From positions 1 to 37,015 of the forward strand of contig LADQ01000131.1 in assembly GCA_000961635.1 (NCBI GenBank): a stretch of DNA of 37,015 nt, in the 5' to 3' direction. Positions 1-10,178 of this stretch are shown one piece after another; position 1 is the stretch's first letter, and the number at the start of each line of letters is the position of its first letter. The DNA is from Hoeflea sp. BRH_c9. GTDB taxonomy: Bacteria; Pseudomonadota; Alphaproteobacteria; Rhizobiales; Rhizobiaceae. A program made the position numbers and the translations under genes. The notes below the pieces were generated by a model. It was not told the DNA's origin. It saw only the letters and a program-made list of their open reading frames with translations, and did no database searches.

Positions 1-222
1 AGGGCCCGGCGGCGCTACGACGAAATCGCCGCAAGCGGCGGAAGCGCCGATCTGGACGCAATTCTTGCCGACATCATGAAGCGGGACGCGCGCGATGCGG
101 AGCGCGCCAGTTCGCCGCTTCGCCCCGCGGCCGATGCCCACTTGCTTGATACAACCGAAATGGGTATAGAAGCCGCGTTCAGAGCCGCCTGCAGCCTTAT
201 GGATGCTGCGCTCGAACGATGA
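1..222 (+). CDS. cmk: Cytidylate kinase, C-terminal part (truncated by window edge)
   Basis: Reading frame 1 is open from the first base to a TGA at 220-222 and encodes about 73 residues; the ORF track misses it because the start lies outside the window. The stretch carries the typical end of bacterial CMP kinase: a [11 protein letters not shown]-like helix, an acidic/basic linker, then a [10 protein letters not shown] segment and a final helix. CMP kinase phosphorylates CMP and dCMP with ATP in the cytosol, supplying pyrimidine nucleotides. The order cmk then rpsA on the same strand is conserved in many proteobacteria, which supports the call. There are 139 bases between the stop and the rpsA start. 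Only the C-terminal third is present, so the P-loop cannot be checked. Confidence 0.9.
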   Translation, partial: RARRRYDEIAASGGSADLDAILADIMKRDARDAERASSPLRPAADAHLLDTTEMGIEAAFRAACSLMDAALER

Positions 223-361
223 ACGAACACCAGCGAGCCTGTCCCGCGCCGTACTTGCCCCGCCTCGATGAAGGTTCAGGGCAGACAGGCACCGCCGGTC
301 CGAACAACACCAACCAGGCGCATCCGACCGCATGCTGAAGACGCGGTCGCCAGGAGAATTC

Positions 362-2068
<1,707 letters not shown>

Positions 2069-2098
2069 TCCTTCCGGATTAATCTGCCTCACTAAGAA

Positions 2099-2126
2099 CC
2101 CGCCGGAGCGATCCGGCGGGTTTTTT
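2099..2126 (+). terminator. Rho-independent terminator of rpsA
   Basis: An 8-bp perfect GC stem (CCCGCCGG / CCGGCGGG) with a six-base loop is followed directly by six T residues, starting 30 bases after the rpsA stop codon. It separates rpsA from the convergent DUF1127 gene. Confidence 0.93.
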
Positions 2127-2141
2127 GATGTCTGTGAATAC

Positions 2142-2309
2142 CTAATCGTCCAGACCGATATCGCGGCGGACACGGGGTGAAAAATGACGCAGATCGGTCT
2201 CCGACAGGTAGTGGATCCTGCCGCGAGACTTTCGCCAGTGCCCGATGATCATGGCCAGCAAGTGCAGAAAACGAAGAATTGGCGCAGATTGATGCACCGG
2301 CACCGTCAT
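2142..2309 (-). CDS. DUF1127-type small protein
   Basis: A 55-residue protein ending in an arginine-rich helix and RVRRDIGLDD, which matches the C-terminal signature of the DUF1127 family (short proteins with an L-x-D-x-x-L-x-D-I-G-L-like end). Some family members in rhizobia have been linked to RNA metabolism and to phosphate or carbon control; nothing here identifies a specific role. The track gives a longer ORF up to 2390, but ATG 2309 has a clear AGGGAG ribosome site, while the upstream ATGs have poor ones. It is divergent from a GcvA-like LysR gene with 110 bp between the starts, an arrangement that often means the LysR protein controls its neighbour. That regulatory link is inference. 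Confidence 0.72.
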   Translation of the reverse strand: MTVPVHQSAPILRFLHLLAMIIGHWRKSRGRIHYLSETDLRHFSPRVRRDIGLDD

Positions 2310-2419
2310 CGTCTCCCTTGAAGAAGGGTCTCTTTTTTGTTCCATACCTTGGAAAATGGTAACGGAAGGCTTTGAATAACAACAAAACATCGGGTATCAT
2401 GCATAAGGAGATTTAATGC

Positions 2420-3310
2420 ATGTCCGCCACCAAGCTTCCCCCGCTATCGGCCATTCGCGTTTTTGAAGCCGCAGCGCGTCATCTCAGCTTCACCAAGGCC
2501 GCTGCTGAGCTCGGCATGACGCAGGCGGCCGTCAGCTATCAGATCAAGGTGCTTGAGGAGAAAGTCGGTCAGCCGCTGTTCCTGCGCAAGACCAGACAGG
2601 TCTCGCTCACCCAGGCAGGCGCGAGGTTTGCCCCTGAGGTAAGTGACGCGTTCAGCAAACTCGGCTCTGCGTTTGAAGCGCTGTCAAATGACATTTCGGG
2701 AACGTTGAGGGTCAGCATCGGGCCCACTTTTGCGTCCAACTGGCTGGCATCGCGCATAGGTCACTTCCAGATCGAAAACCCCGGCCTGGCGCTTCGCCTC
2801 GAGCAATCCCCAAAGTTCGTTGATTTCAGCCGGCACCCGGCTGATCTCGCGATTCGCGCCGGCCTTGGCGACTGGCCCGGCCTTATCTGCCACAAGCTGT
2901 TTGATGCAACCTTCACGCCGATGCTGAGCCCGAAACTGGCAGAGAGCATCGGCGGCGTCTCCACGCCATCCGACATCTTGAAGCTGCCGATCATCGACCC
3001 GACTGATCCGTGGTGGAACGTCTGGTTTGCTGCCGCAGGTCTCGATCCGGATTTGCTGGAGGGGCGGACACAAAGCAGGATGGGGACACAGAGTGTCGAG
3101 GCACAGATCGCAATTGCAGGCGGAGGCGTGGCGATCCTGACGCCAGCCTTCAACCAGCATGAACTGGAGCTCAAACGGTTGATCCAGCCCTTCGACATCA
3201 TCGGACGAACCGGCTCCGCCTATTGGCTCGTTTATCAGGAGGCGCGCCGCAATGTGCCGAAGATACGGCTCTTTCGCGACTGGATCCTGAGCGCCGCCGG
3301 GCAGCGTTGA
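2420..3310 (+). CDS. LysR-family transcriptional regulator, GcvA-like
   Basis: A 296-residue protein with a classic LysR layout. The N-terminal winged helix-turn-helix (about residues 8-65) carries AARHLSFTKAAAELGMTQAAVSYQIK, and a periplasmic-binding-protein-like effector domain fills the rest. The LPPLSAIRVFEAAARHLSFTKAA opening is typical of the GcvA/AmpR-like branch. AAGGAG at 2405-2410 lies nine bases before the ATG. Effector and target are unknown. The divergent DUF1127 gene is the natural candidate target, since LysR proteins commonly bind the shared intergenic region. The gene is intact, with no neighbour on the same strand close downstream. Confidence 0.93.
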   Translation: MSATKLPPLSAIRVFEAAARHLSFTKAAAELGMTQAAVSYQIKVLEEKVGQPLFLRKTRQVSLTQAGARFAPEVSDAFSKLGSAFEALSNDISGTLRVSIGPTFASNWLASRIGHFQIENPGLALRLEQSPKFVDFSRHPADLAIRAGLGDWPGLICHKLFDATFTPMLSPKLAESIGGVSTPSDILKLPIIDPTDPWWNVWFAAAGLDPDLLEGRTQSRMGTQSVEAQIAIAGGGVAILTPAFNQHELELKRLIQPFDIIGRTGSAYWLVYQEARRNVPKIRLFRDWILSAAGQR

Positions 3311-4038
3311 GCGCCCGGGCCATCTTCCTTGGCGCCGAGCGTGCGCCTCCTGAACCGGCGTCTGGGCAAAGTCGTGCACAAACTTTCGCGGTCGCCCCAA
3401 CAATTCCAATCCCTTAGCCAAAAATCACCTCCATCTTTTCCCCACTATTTGCCCCCATGTCATACTCTGCTCACTCCCGCTGCCGGATGGATCGCGAACG
3501 TTTCGAGCCAAGTGGGAGGGAATGCCGCTTGCCGGGCGCGCCAACGTCACGTGGCCTGTCAGCGGAGGCGGTAGCCATCGTGGTTCCGCTGGCGGGCGGA
3601 TGTCCCCCGGGACAGCCGTGCAAAGCCAGCCACCGGGCCGTTGCCCGCGCCTTTCGCAAGGAGGGCCGGGTCGCGGAACGGGCCTGTGGCGGACATGGTT
3701 TCGGCCGCTGCCGCTCCTGTCGAGCGGCAGTCCGGTACCAGGGTCCGTGCCGGAACACGCGCCAAAAGCATCTCCCGCGGTCTGTCCGGACCGCGGCCGG
3801 GGCAACCCGGGCGAAGGGCCCTGAAGAGGGGCAGGTGGGTAAGCCGGCTTCGTGTCATGCAGGATGCCGTCTGTCGGATGCGGACATCATCCGGCGGGTT
3901 TCGGGCCGTGCGCGTGTTGCGCCACCCTTACTCTCACTTTCCAGAGGCAAGACCGCGTGCGGCCCTCCGGAATGCCAGTCTCGGCTCACACCCGGCGGTT
4001 CCCCGCGCGGGATCGCGTTCGCATGTCTGGCGCCCGGC
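3311..4038. other. 728-bp gene-free, GC-rich stretch with hairpins
   Basis: No ORF here reads like a protein. The long track ORFs (3457-4797 plus, 3425-3805 minus) are rich in Arg, Pro, Gly and Cys and run antisense into rnd. Several perfect hairpins lie close together: CTGCCGCT/AGCGGCAG (3708-3730), CCGCGGTC/GACCGCGG (3775-3796), and TGTCCC-CC-GGGACA near 3600. I looked for RNase P, tmRNA and SRP RNA core motifs on both strands and did not find them. It may be a structured RNA or decayed coding DNA. Confidence 0.5.
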
Positions 4039-4662
4039 TCAGCTATGGGCGAAAATGTCGGTTTCTTCCCAGCCCAGAAGGTCGAGCTTGGCGCGGGTCG
4101 GCAGGAAGTCGAAACAGGCTTTTGCATGGGCCTCGCGCCCGTCGCGCACCAGCCGCGCCGTCAGTTTTTGCACCAGCGCATGCAGATACAGCACATCGGA
4201 GGCGGCATAGTCCAATTGCGCCGGCGTCAGCGTCTCGGCGGCCCAGTCGGACGATTGCTGCAGCTTGGACAGATCGATGTCGAGAAGCTCCTTGGTGACG
4301 TCCTTGAGCCCGTGACGGTCGGTGTAGGTTCGCGTCAGCCGCGAGGCGATCTTGGTGCAGAACACCGGCTGGCAGGTGACGCCAAAGGCATTGTAGAGCA
4401 CGGCAATGTCGAAACGGCCGAAATGGAACAGCTTGCGCTTTTGCGGATCCTCGAGCAGCGCCACCAGATTGGGCGCGCTGGTCTGGCCGGCGGCGATCTG
4501 GATCACGTCGGCCGAGCCGTCGCCCGGCGACAGCTGCACCACGCAGAGCCGGTCGCGGCGCGGCACCAGGCCCAGGGTCTCGGTGTCGATGGCAATGTCG
4601 CCGGTGTAACGCGCCATCGCCTCTGTGGATATGTCGCCCTTGTGGGTCCGGATCTCGGCCAT
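4039..4662 (-). CDS. rnd: Ribonuclease D (single-domain 3'-5' exonuclease)
   Basis: A 207-residue DEDD-family exonuclease. The first exonuclease motif is AIDTETLGL near residue 23, with its Asp and Glu metal ligands. A second Asp lies in LFHFGRFDIAVL, and the third motif is LDYAASDVLYLHAL with the Tyr and Asp of the DEDDy type. The protein lacks the HRDC domains of E. coli RNase D and is about half its length, as usual for the short rhizobial form. Family role: 3' trimming of tRNA and other small RNAs. The start at 4662 (MAEIRTHKGDI) has AGGA nine bases upstream; the track's longer start adds a 41-residue extension that does not resemble the family. It is transcribed in the same direction as the BMP gene but is separated from it by a hairpin. 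Confidence 0.92.
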   Translation of the reverse strand: MAEIRTHKGDISTEAMARYTGDIAIDTETLGLVPRRDRLCVVQLSPGDGSADVIQIAAGQTSAPNLVALLEDPQKRKLFHFGRFDIAVLYNAFGVTCQPVFCTKIASRLTRTYTDRHGLKDVTKELLDIDLSKLQQSSDWAAETLTPAQLDYAASDVLYLHALVQKLTARLVRDGREAHAKACFDFLPTRAKLDLLGWEETDIFAHS

Positions 4663-4726
4663 GCTGATTTGTCCTGTTTTTGTTTCCCGCCGGCTATAGC
4701 CCGAGGTCGCGGTGTCGCGCAAGGAA

Positions 4727-4754
4727 ACGGCCGGGCAATCCCTTGCCCGGCCGT
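4727..4754 (-). terminator. Candidate terminator after the BMP gene
   Basis: A 12-bp perfect, mostly GC stem (ACGGCCGGGCAA / TTGCCCGGCCGT) with a four-base loop lies 37 bases past the stop codon of the BMP gene on the minus strand. Only a short TTT tract follows, so termination efficiency is uncertain; it could also be a processing hairpin. Confidence 0.55.
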
Positions 4755-4790
4755 TCCGGTTCATCACCCGGCCCGAAGGCCGCAAAGCCG

Positions 4791-5783
4791 TCAGTAGGGG
4801 CAGGCATTGTCCGACATGTAGTCATGAACGGTGATCTTTCCGGCGATGATGTCGGCCTTGGCGGCTTCCACCGCTTCCTTCATCTCGTCGGTGACCAGTG
4901 CGGCATTGTTCTCATCCATGGCGTAATCGACGCCGCCTTCGGCCAGGCCGAGCGAGCTGAAGCCGTAGCTGAAGCCGTCATTCTTGGCGTCCATGAAGGC
5001 GTTGTAGACGGCGACATCAACGCGCTTGAGCATCGAGGTCAGCACCTTGCCCGGCTGCAGGCCGTTCTGGTTGGAATCCACGCCGATGCCGAGCTTGCCG
5101 GCGTCGGCCGCGGCCTGAAGCACACCGATGCCGGTGCCGCCGGCTGCCGCATAGACCACGTCGGAGCCCTGATCGATCTGCGACTTGGTGATCTCGCCGC
5201 CCTTGACCGGATCGTTCCAGGCTTCCGGCGTCGTGCCGGTCATGGCTTCGAGAACCTTGGCGTCCGCGTTTGTGGCCATCACGCCGCCCTTGTAGCCGCA
5301 GGCGAACTTGCGGATCAGCGGAATATCCATGCCGCCGATGAAGCTGACGGTGCCGGTCTGCGACGCCTTGGCGGCCATCACGCCGACCAGATAGGAGCCT
5401 TCCTGTTCCTTGTAGACCACGGAACGGACATTGGGCTTGTCGACCACCATGTCGATGATGGCGAAATCGGTGTCGGGATATTCGTCGGCGACTTTCTCGA
5501 GCGCCGCCGCCCAGGAGAAGCCGGCCATGACGATCGGGTTGTTGCCATCCTTGGCGAAGCGGCGCAGCGCCTGCTCGCGCTGGGCGTCGTTGGCGATTTC
5601 GAAATCGCGATACTCAATGCCGGTTTCGGTCTTGAATTTCTCGGCGCCGGTGTAGGCTGCCTCGTTGAAGGATTTGTCGAACTTGCCGCCGAGGTCGTAG
5701 ATGATAGCCGGCTTGATGTCGGCGGCCATGGCGGTCGCCGACATGGCGGCAATGGCGAGGAAGCTCAAAAGCGTGCGTTTCAT
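4791..5783 (-). CDS. BMP-family periplasmic substrate-binding protein (nucleoside-type ABC transporter)
   Basis: A 330-residue exported binding protein. Residues 1-21 form a Sec signal peptide (basic MKR, a hydrophobic core, AMA-A cleavage). There is no lipobox cysteine, so it should be free in the periplasm. The mature protein shows BMP/PnrA/TmpC-like features: IYDLGGKFDKSFNEAAYTGAE at the start, VSFIGGMDIPLIRKFACGYKGG in the middle, and DQGSDVVYAAAGGTGIGV followed by GVDSNQ. Family members bind purine nucleosides or related ligands for ABC uptake; the ligand here is not determined. The track start at 5915 is too early, because ATG 5783 begins the signal peptide and has AGGG upstream. No permease or ATPase gene lies beside it in this window, so its transporter partners must be encoded elsewhere. 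Confidence 0.88.
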   Translation of the reverse strand: MKRTLLSFLAIAAMSATAMAADIKPAIIYDLGGKFDKSFNEAAYTGAEKFKTETGIEYRDFEIANDAQREQALRRFAKDGNNPIVMAGFSWAAALEKVADEYPDTDFAIIDMVVDKPNVRSVVYKEQEGSYLVGVMAAKASQTGTVSFIGGMDIPLIRKFACGYKGGVMATNADAKVLEAMTGTTPEAWNDPVKGGEITKSQIDQGSDVVYAAAGGTGIGVLQAAADAGKLGIGVDSNQNGLQPGKVLTSMLKRVDVAVYNAFMDAKNDGFSYGFSSLGLAEGGVDYAMDENNAALVTDEMKEAVEAAKADIIAGKITVHDYMSDNACPY

Positions 5784-6040
5784 GATGTGCAGCCCTGTAG
5801 GTTGTTGTTGATCTTTGTCGGTCCTCCCGCATGCCCGGATGGGCAGACCTGCGGTATTTGCCGGCGTGCGAAGCCGGAAGACCTTATCCTTGCATGGCTT
5901 TTGGCAAAAATCCAACGCCGAATTACAAGGCTCACTGCGGAAATCAGCTTCCCTGACATCATCTGTCGTGGCCGCGGATCCGAAGCACCTCCGCCGGACC
6001 TGGAAAAGCCGGGAGCCTTGCGCCGGGTCCGTTTTGCCGG

Positions 6041-6358
6041 TCAGGCGGCGAAGCGGCCGGCGGGTTTGGCGCGGCGATAGCCGGCGAGATAAAAAATCAG
6101 CGAGAACAGCAGGAACACCGCGAAGGCCGGTTGCGCCAGCACAAAGGCAACGCCCGGATCCCAGACCCAGCCAGGCAGATAGGCCGCGAACGTTGCTTCA
6201 ACCAGCGCCAGCGTGTCGGGGCTGTTGCCGGCCCAGGAGTCAGTCATCGAGGTCAGCACCGGCTGGCCCGCCGCCACTGACTGGATCGCGTCAACCAGCC
6301 CGGCGATGACGGCGAACACCAGGAAAATCAGGCTGAATAACCGTGCGACAAATCGCAT
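6041..6358 (-). CDS. Small inner-membrane protein of unknown function
   Basis: A 105-residue protein with two clear hydrophobic segments. One is near the N terminus (ARLFSLIFLVFAVIAGLV) and one near the C terminus (AFAVFLLFSLIFYLAGY), separated by a polar loop of about 50 residues with WDPGVAFVL. The C terminus is basic (RRAKPAGR), fitting both termini on the cytosolic side. GGAG lies six bases before ATG 6358, which favours this start over the longer track ORF. It resembles short conserved membrane proteins I have seen in Rhizobiales genomes, but I do not recognise a function. It is upstream of the BMP gene on the same strand with a gap of about 257 bp. Confidence 0.75.
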   Translation of the reverse strand: MRFVARLFSLIFLVFAVIAGLVDAIQSVAAGQPVLTSMTDSWAGNSPDTLALVEATFAAYLPGWVWDPGVAFVLAQPAFAVFLLFSLIFYLAGYRRAKPAGRFAA

Positions 6359-6879
6359 ACACTTCTCCGAAAAGACAGAAGCCCCAATCGCGCAATTTTC
6401 GACATCCCGAGGATCCGGGGCAAAACCATGCGCTCCAGGTGACATAAAGGCCGGGCAGCCTTGACGCAATGGCAAGGTGAGCAAGTTCGCCGCCAGGGCG
6501 CGGCGGCGACGGGCTCGAAATCAACCGCGGACAGGATCATCCGTCCGATCCAGCCTGTTGCCGCAGTGCGTCGTGCGACCCTTGCAGGCGGAAAGAGCGC
6601 TTTGTCGTCCGTGAATCCAGTACGCCTTGTCTTTGTAAGACCAGCCCGCCTGGTCGCAGGATATTCCAGGTTTTTCTGGTTTTGGGAGGTGCTGCGCCGC
6701 ACATCCGACAATGTCGACGCCAAGCGCCAAATAGCGGTTGCCAAGAGAAGCGTCTTGGCTATAGTGCCGCCCGATCCGGACCGGGAATTTATGGCGTTTC
6801 GCCAGTGACTATTTCCGGCAGGGCGACCGCCTTGACAGCGGGCGGCATGGCCGGGTACTTGCCCGTCAGACGGATATGC
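6359..6879. other. Gene-free region upstream of tRNA-Ser
   Basis: No ORF here looks like a protein. The track entries on both strands overlap each other and have unusual composition. The only interpretable element is the tRNA promoter at its right end, listed separately. Confidence 0.5.
6832..6860 (+). promoter_or_regulatory. Candidate sigma-70-type promoter of tRNA-Ser
   Basis: TTGACA at 6832-6837 matches the -35 consensus exactly. A weak TACTTG-like -10 follows after about 17-18 bases, and the mature tRNA starts about 20 bases later. Confidence 0.45.
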
Positions 6880-6969
6880 GGAGAGGTGGCCGAGTGGTCG
6901 AAGGCGCACGCCTGGAAAGTGTGTAGGCGGGGAACCGTCTCGAGGGTTCGAATCCCTCTCTCTCCGCCA
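6880..6969 (+). tRNA. tRNA-Ser, anticodon GGA
   Basis: Ninety bases including encoded CCA. The acceptor stem GGAGAGG pairs with TCTCTCC (last pair G-U). The anticodon arm is CACGC-CTGGAAA-GTGTG with GGA at 6914-6916. A long variable arm (class II, as expected for serine) precedes the T arm GAGGG-TTCGAAT-CCCTC. It reads UCC and UCU codons. Its last 18 bases double as the island attachment site, so integration leaves the tRNA intact. Confidence 0.97.
6952..6969 (+). repeat. attL: 18-bp direct repeat in the tRNA-Ser 3' end
   Basis: The sequence ATCCCTCTCTCTCCGCCA is identical to 32936-32953. Bases on either side differ (G versus T after it, A versus T before it), so the exact identity block is 18 bp; scattered matches continue upstream into the T arm. 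Confidence 0.93.
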
Positions 6970-7059
6970 GCCCCTCGGGGCACCCAAAGCGGACATTCCC
7001 AAGTTTTTGATAGATAAGGTTTTTTTGAAGCGGACCGCCCAAATCAAGGGCCGTTCAAA

Positions 7060-8907
7060 ATGTCAGAAACGCGAATTATATCGTTCCCCAAATCGTCGTA
7101 TGTATCATCCGAAAACGCGGAAATGATTTCCGCGAAGCAGCGCAAGAAAGCTCGCCCCCGTTCCTCGCCCGGCCTTTACCTGATCAAAACAGGTTCGGCC
7201 TATATGTTTCAGATGCGACTGCCCAAGGAGATCGCCCCAGACTGCAAGCGACCCATTAGGATCGGTCTGGGGGTCATCCGCAAGGCGGAAGCTCGGAGGA
7301 TCGCCGATCAACTGGCGGCCATCGCACGACAGAAATTCAAACAGATCGGGACCGCGATGGCTGCAGGCGATGAAACGGAATTCTGGCCGCTGATGGAAGA
7401 CATGCTCGGGTTTGCGGAGAGGGACGCTTCCACTGCAGTGGATTCGAGCCAGCGAGCCTTGTTGGCCGTCACCATGCTCTTGAAATCGGCGCTCTATGAC
7501 ATGCGCGGACCGGTGCCCAAACTGACGCCTGAACAGGAAGGCAACTTCGCGATGATGCGCGGGCTTGTCAGAATCGGACAGGAGAAGGCGCGCAAGGATG
7601 CTGGGGAAGACTATGACAAACAGCTTGGCGACAATGCTGAATTGCTGGCCGAGCGGCTTGTCGACAGATTCCAGAATGATTCCGGGTCTGCCTTGACACC
7701 GCCATCCGACAACAGCCCTCGAACCAAGGGTAAGATCAGCGCTCGAAGCGGGCTTATCAATTCGAAGGTGAAGACTGAAGCCGACATGGATCGGAGAAAC
7801 GTCCAGCGTGATCCATCCACAAAGCCGCTATTCAGTGAAGCAGCAAGCGCATATCTCGCTCAACGGGTTGAGGAGATGGGAAAGGAGAGCAAGGACATCG
7901 GTACTGCGGAAACGCGACTGACCCTCTTCATTGAGCTCATCGGGGATCATCCCATCGATCGCTACACACCTACCGATCTTCAAGCTTTCATCAATCTGAT
8001 CAAATTCTGGCCACCAAAAGAAAAGCATCGACCGCCGAGCCTTTCGGCAATGGAAATCATCGACAGCAATCGGGACTACAGCAAGGGATGGCTGGCGAAG
8101 ACCACGATGCAGAACGGGTACATGGGTGTCATCAAGCCTGTGTTCAGCGACGCAGCCCCACGATACGATTTTGATAACCCCGTGAAGAACGTGGCGCTGA
8201 AATATCCAAAAAGTGCCCGGGATAAAATTCCTGCCGAGCCGCTGTCTTCCAAGAAGCTGAACCAACTTTTCCGGACTTGCGTCCAGTCGCCCTATATCGA
8301 CAACGTCATGCTTCCTCCGCTTGGATTGCTGACCAGCCGCCGTCTGGGTCTGCTCGCGCATCTTGTTGGCACTGACATCAAGGAAAAGTTCGAGGGCATT
8401 TGGGTTGCTGAAGCTAACGGCCTTGTCGAGATAAATGGAAAGTGGACCCGCCGTCCGATCAAGACGTCCGAAAGCGGACGGTATTTCGTCCTGCACAATT
8501 TCCTTGTCGAGATTGGCTATGTCGAGTGGGCCAGAAAACAAGGTGGGCAATTCCTGTTCCCGCAACTCATGAATCTCGTTGATCCGTCAAAAACCGCTTC
8601 GCAATATATGCGTCGACTGTTTGACAAGGCGGGCATCAAGGAATCGCCGGGCGAACGGTTCCATTCCATGCGCGGGGATTACATCACGCAAGCCCGTGAA
8701 GAGAAGAAGATCGGGGAGCGGGAAAGGCGGATGCAGGCAGGGCATGCAGTCACCGGTGACGACCACAATAAATATGGGTGGAAAACCCTCACCGAGTCGG
8801 AGGCAGAGTTGTTTGCGAACTTGCCACTGAATCCCAAAATCGACTTCTCAGTATTCCGGGGCCTGGATTTCGACAGTTTGTGGAAAGCCCGGCGGCGGAA
8901 AAAATGA
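7060..8907 (+). CDS. Tyrosine-type site-specific recombinase (island integrase)
   Basis: A 615-residue integrase. The N-terminal part is an arm-like domain containing GLYLIKTGSAYMFQMRLPKEI, a DUF6538-like opening, followed by a core-binding helical region (about 265-350). The C-terminal catalytic domain holds the box I arginine in LLTSRRLGLL (about 428), a lysine in RPIKTSESGRYF, the HxxR motif FHSMRGDY, then GHAVTGDDHNKYG with the second histidine and the probable nucleophilic tyrosine. It catalyses integration and excision at the tRNA-Ser site. The start is uncertain: ATG 7060 follows an AAGGG, but the in-frame ATG 7123 lies within a palindromic candidate operator, so the shorter protein is possible. 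A terminator hairpin follows the stop. Confidence 0.93.
   Translation: MSETRIISFPKSSYVSSENAEMISAKQRKKARPRSSPGLYLIKTGSAYMFQMRLPKEIAPDCKRPIRIGLGVIRKAEARRIADQLAAIARQKFKQIGTAMAAGDETEFWPLMEDMLGFAERDASTAVDSSQRALLAVTMLLKSALYDMRGPVPKLTPEQEGNFAMMRGLVRIGQEKARKDAGEDYDKQLGDNAELLAERLVDRFQNDSGSALTPPSDNSPRTKGKISARSGLINSKVKTEADMDRRNVQRDPSTKPLFSEAASAYLAQRVEEMGKESKDIGTAETRLTLFIELIGDHPIDRYTPTDLQAFINLIKFWPPKEKHRPPSLSAMEIIDSNRDYSKGWLAKTTMQNGYMGVIKPVFSDAAPRYDFDNPVKNVALKYPKSARDKIPAEPLSSKKLNQLFRTCVQSPYIDNVMLPPLGLLTSRRLGLLAHLVGTDIKEKFEGIWVAEANGLVEINGKWTRRPIKTSESGRYFVLHNFLVEIGYVEWARKQGGQFLFPQLMNLVDPSKTASQYMRRLFDKAGIKESPGERFHSMRGDYITQAREEKKIGERERRMQAGHAVTGDDHNKYGWKTLTESEAELFANLPLNPKIDFSVFRGLDFDSLWKARRRKK
7116..7134. 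repeat. Island palindrome, copy A (in 5' end of integrase ORF)
   Basis: Perfect inverted repeat with 9-bp arms CGCGGAAAT / ATTTCCGCG and a single central G. The 17-bp core GCGGAAAT-N-ATTTCCGC recurs at 16325-16341 and 32413-32429. It lies 56 bases after the first possible integrase start, or across the second possible start, suggesting autoregulation or a nucleoprotein site near attL. Confidence 0.85.
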
Positions 8908-8939
8908 ACTCGTCGAATCCAGGTAATGTCCAGACAGAC

Positions 8940-8970
8940 AAAAGCCCCACAGGTGTGAAGTGGGGCTTTT
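8940..8970. terminator. Bidirectional terminator between integrase and DUF3102-like gene
   Basis: An 11-bp perfect stem AAAAGCCCCAC / GTGGGGCTTTT with a nine-base loop. The flanking A and T runs make it usable from both strands, and it lies between two convergent genes. Confidence 0.85.
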
Positions 8971-9020
8971 GGGGATTGGGTAATAGATCACGCGCCATGC
9001 GTCGAATTGCGGGTGACCGG

Positions 9021-10178
9021 CTATCTCGACATGCTCGGTGAGACTGACCCGCTGGTGCCCGCCATCAAACTGTTGAGCGCTGCATCCATCTCTGCTTCGG
9101 AGACGCTTGGCGGCGCAGTGTCAATCTCCTCCTCCCTGTCGAGGACTGAAGCATCATTTTCCTTGACGTCGCCGTCTGCTCCAGCGACAGCAGTGCCATG
9201 ATCATCGGCAGGTTTTGTGTTGGGCACAAATGGGTCTCCGTGTACCGCGAAACGCAGGGCTGGATGAGCGACCTCCACGACCCACTTCTCCATCTCGTCA
9301 CGGGCGGGCCATGAGCCGGCACCACCCAATCGGAACAGACTGTGCTGGACCGCACCCCAGCCAGTCTGACGTCCGATATCCGCATGGCTAAGATTGCCGC
9401 GCTGATTGAACTCTGATGCGCGGAGCGGAGCTGCGATGTCCTTGAAGAGGTCCGAAGCATGACGCGCATCAATCTCAACTTCATTGGCGAGCGACCGCAT
9501 GACGATCCGTTTTCCCGCATCGACCCGAGCAACAGCATCCTCAAGCTCTACGAGCACTAGGGCCGTAAGTCGATGAAACTCCACCATGTCGGATTTCAAT
9601 TTGGCAGCCGCCATTTTCTGAAGCCCCAACTTACCGCCAATCTGAGTGGGATCGGCATCCTCAGCTTTTGTTTCGTTCCCGCTGACAATGGTTTTGATTT
9701 CCGCGCCCGTCAGGTGCTTGCCCTCATCAAATTGGTCGAGCACGGCACTGATCTGATCGGGTTCGCCTTTCGCCAACTCGAACAAGGGAGTCGTTGTGAA
9801 TGCGTGCTTCTCGAGACGCGCGCGGTAATCACCAAGCCGCTCGTGAACGGAGATAAAACTCCACGCAGATCGCACTGTGTAGCCGCAGTTTTCTTTAAGC
9901 CACCGTCCATAACCCTTCTGAGGCTGAAGAGACTTTGCCTCGGCCATCCACCCCCCAACATCAAAAACCTGAGCGGTGGACTTCCGGTGCACTGCGACAA
10001 TCTCCGCAACAATCGCTGCCAGCCGTGCCTGAACCTCTGGCGCAAGAGGTTCGTCATTTCCCGCCGGCGCGTCCAATTCACGCGCCTTCTTCTTCGCTGT
10101 CGCGCTCACCTTTGCGCGCGTGTCCTTCGCCTGCTTTGCTGCACCTGCGCGCTGCACCTGTCGATCAATCGATCCCAT
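9021..10178 (-). CDS. DUF3102-like protein, possible DNA-binding accessory protein
   Basis: A 385-residue soluble protein. The basic N terminus is rich in Lys, Ala and Arg (about 1-35). A domain at about 75-125 reads GGWMAEAKSLQPQKGYGRWLKENCGYTVRSAW, which resembles DUF3102, a family common on plasmids, phages and islands with a helix-turn-helix-like pattern. The middle is helical, a region near 300-325 contains EMEKWVVEVAHPALRF, and the tail is acidic. Function is unknown; a role in island maintenance or regulation is a guess. ATG 10178 has AAGGG eight bases upstream. It is convergent with the integrase, and an 18-bp palindrome lies about 70 bp before its start. A decayed copy of its 300-325 region sits outside the island at 34775-34855. 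Confidence 0.75.
   Translation of the reverse strand: MGSIDRQVQRAGAAKQAKDTRAKVSATAKKKARELDAPAGNDEPLAPEVQARLAAIVAEIVAVHRKSTAQVFDVGGWMAEAKSLQPQKGYGRWLKENCGYTVRSAWSFISVHERLGDYRARLEKHAFTTTPLFELAKGEPDQISAVLDQFDEGKHLTGAEIKTIVSGNETKAEDADPTQIGGKLGLQKMAAAKLKSDMVEFHRLTALVLVELEDAVARVDAGKRIVMRSLANEVEIDARHASDLFKDIAAPLRASEFNQRGNLSHADIGRQTGWGAVQHSLFRLGGAGSWPARDEMEKWVVEVAHPALRFAVHGDPFVPNTKPADDHGTAVAGADGDVKENDASVLDREEEIDTAPPSVSEAEMDAALNSLMAGTSGSVSPSMSR

Noticed and set aside
3420-4038. RNase P RNA, tmRNA or SRP RNA
   Set aside because: I looked for their conserved core motifs on both strands and did not find them.
3457-4797. 446-codon plus-strand ORF
   Set aside because: Its second half is antisense to rnd, and its first half is Arg/Cys/Pro-rich with no family resemblance.
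4680-6080. 466-codon plus-strand ORF
   Set aside because: It is antisense to the BMP gene and has mirrored composition.
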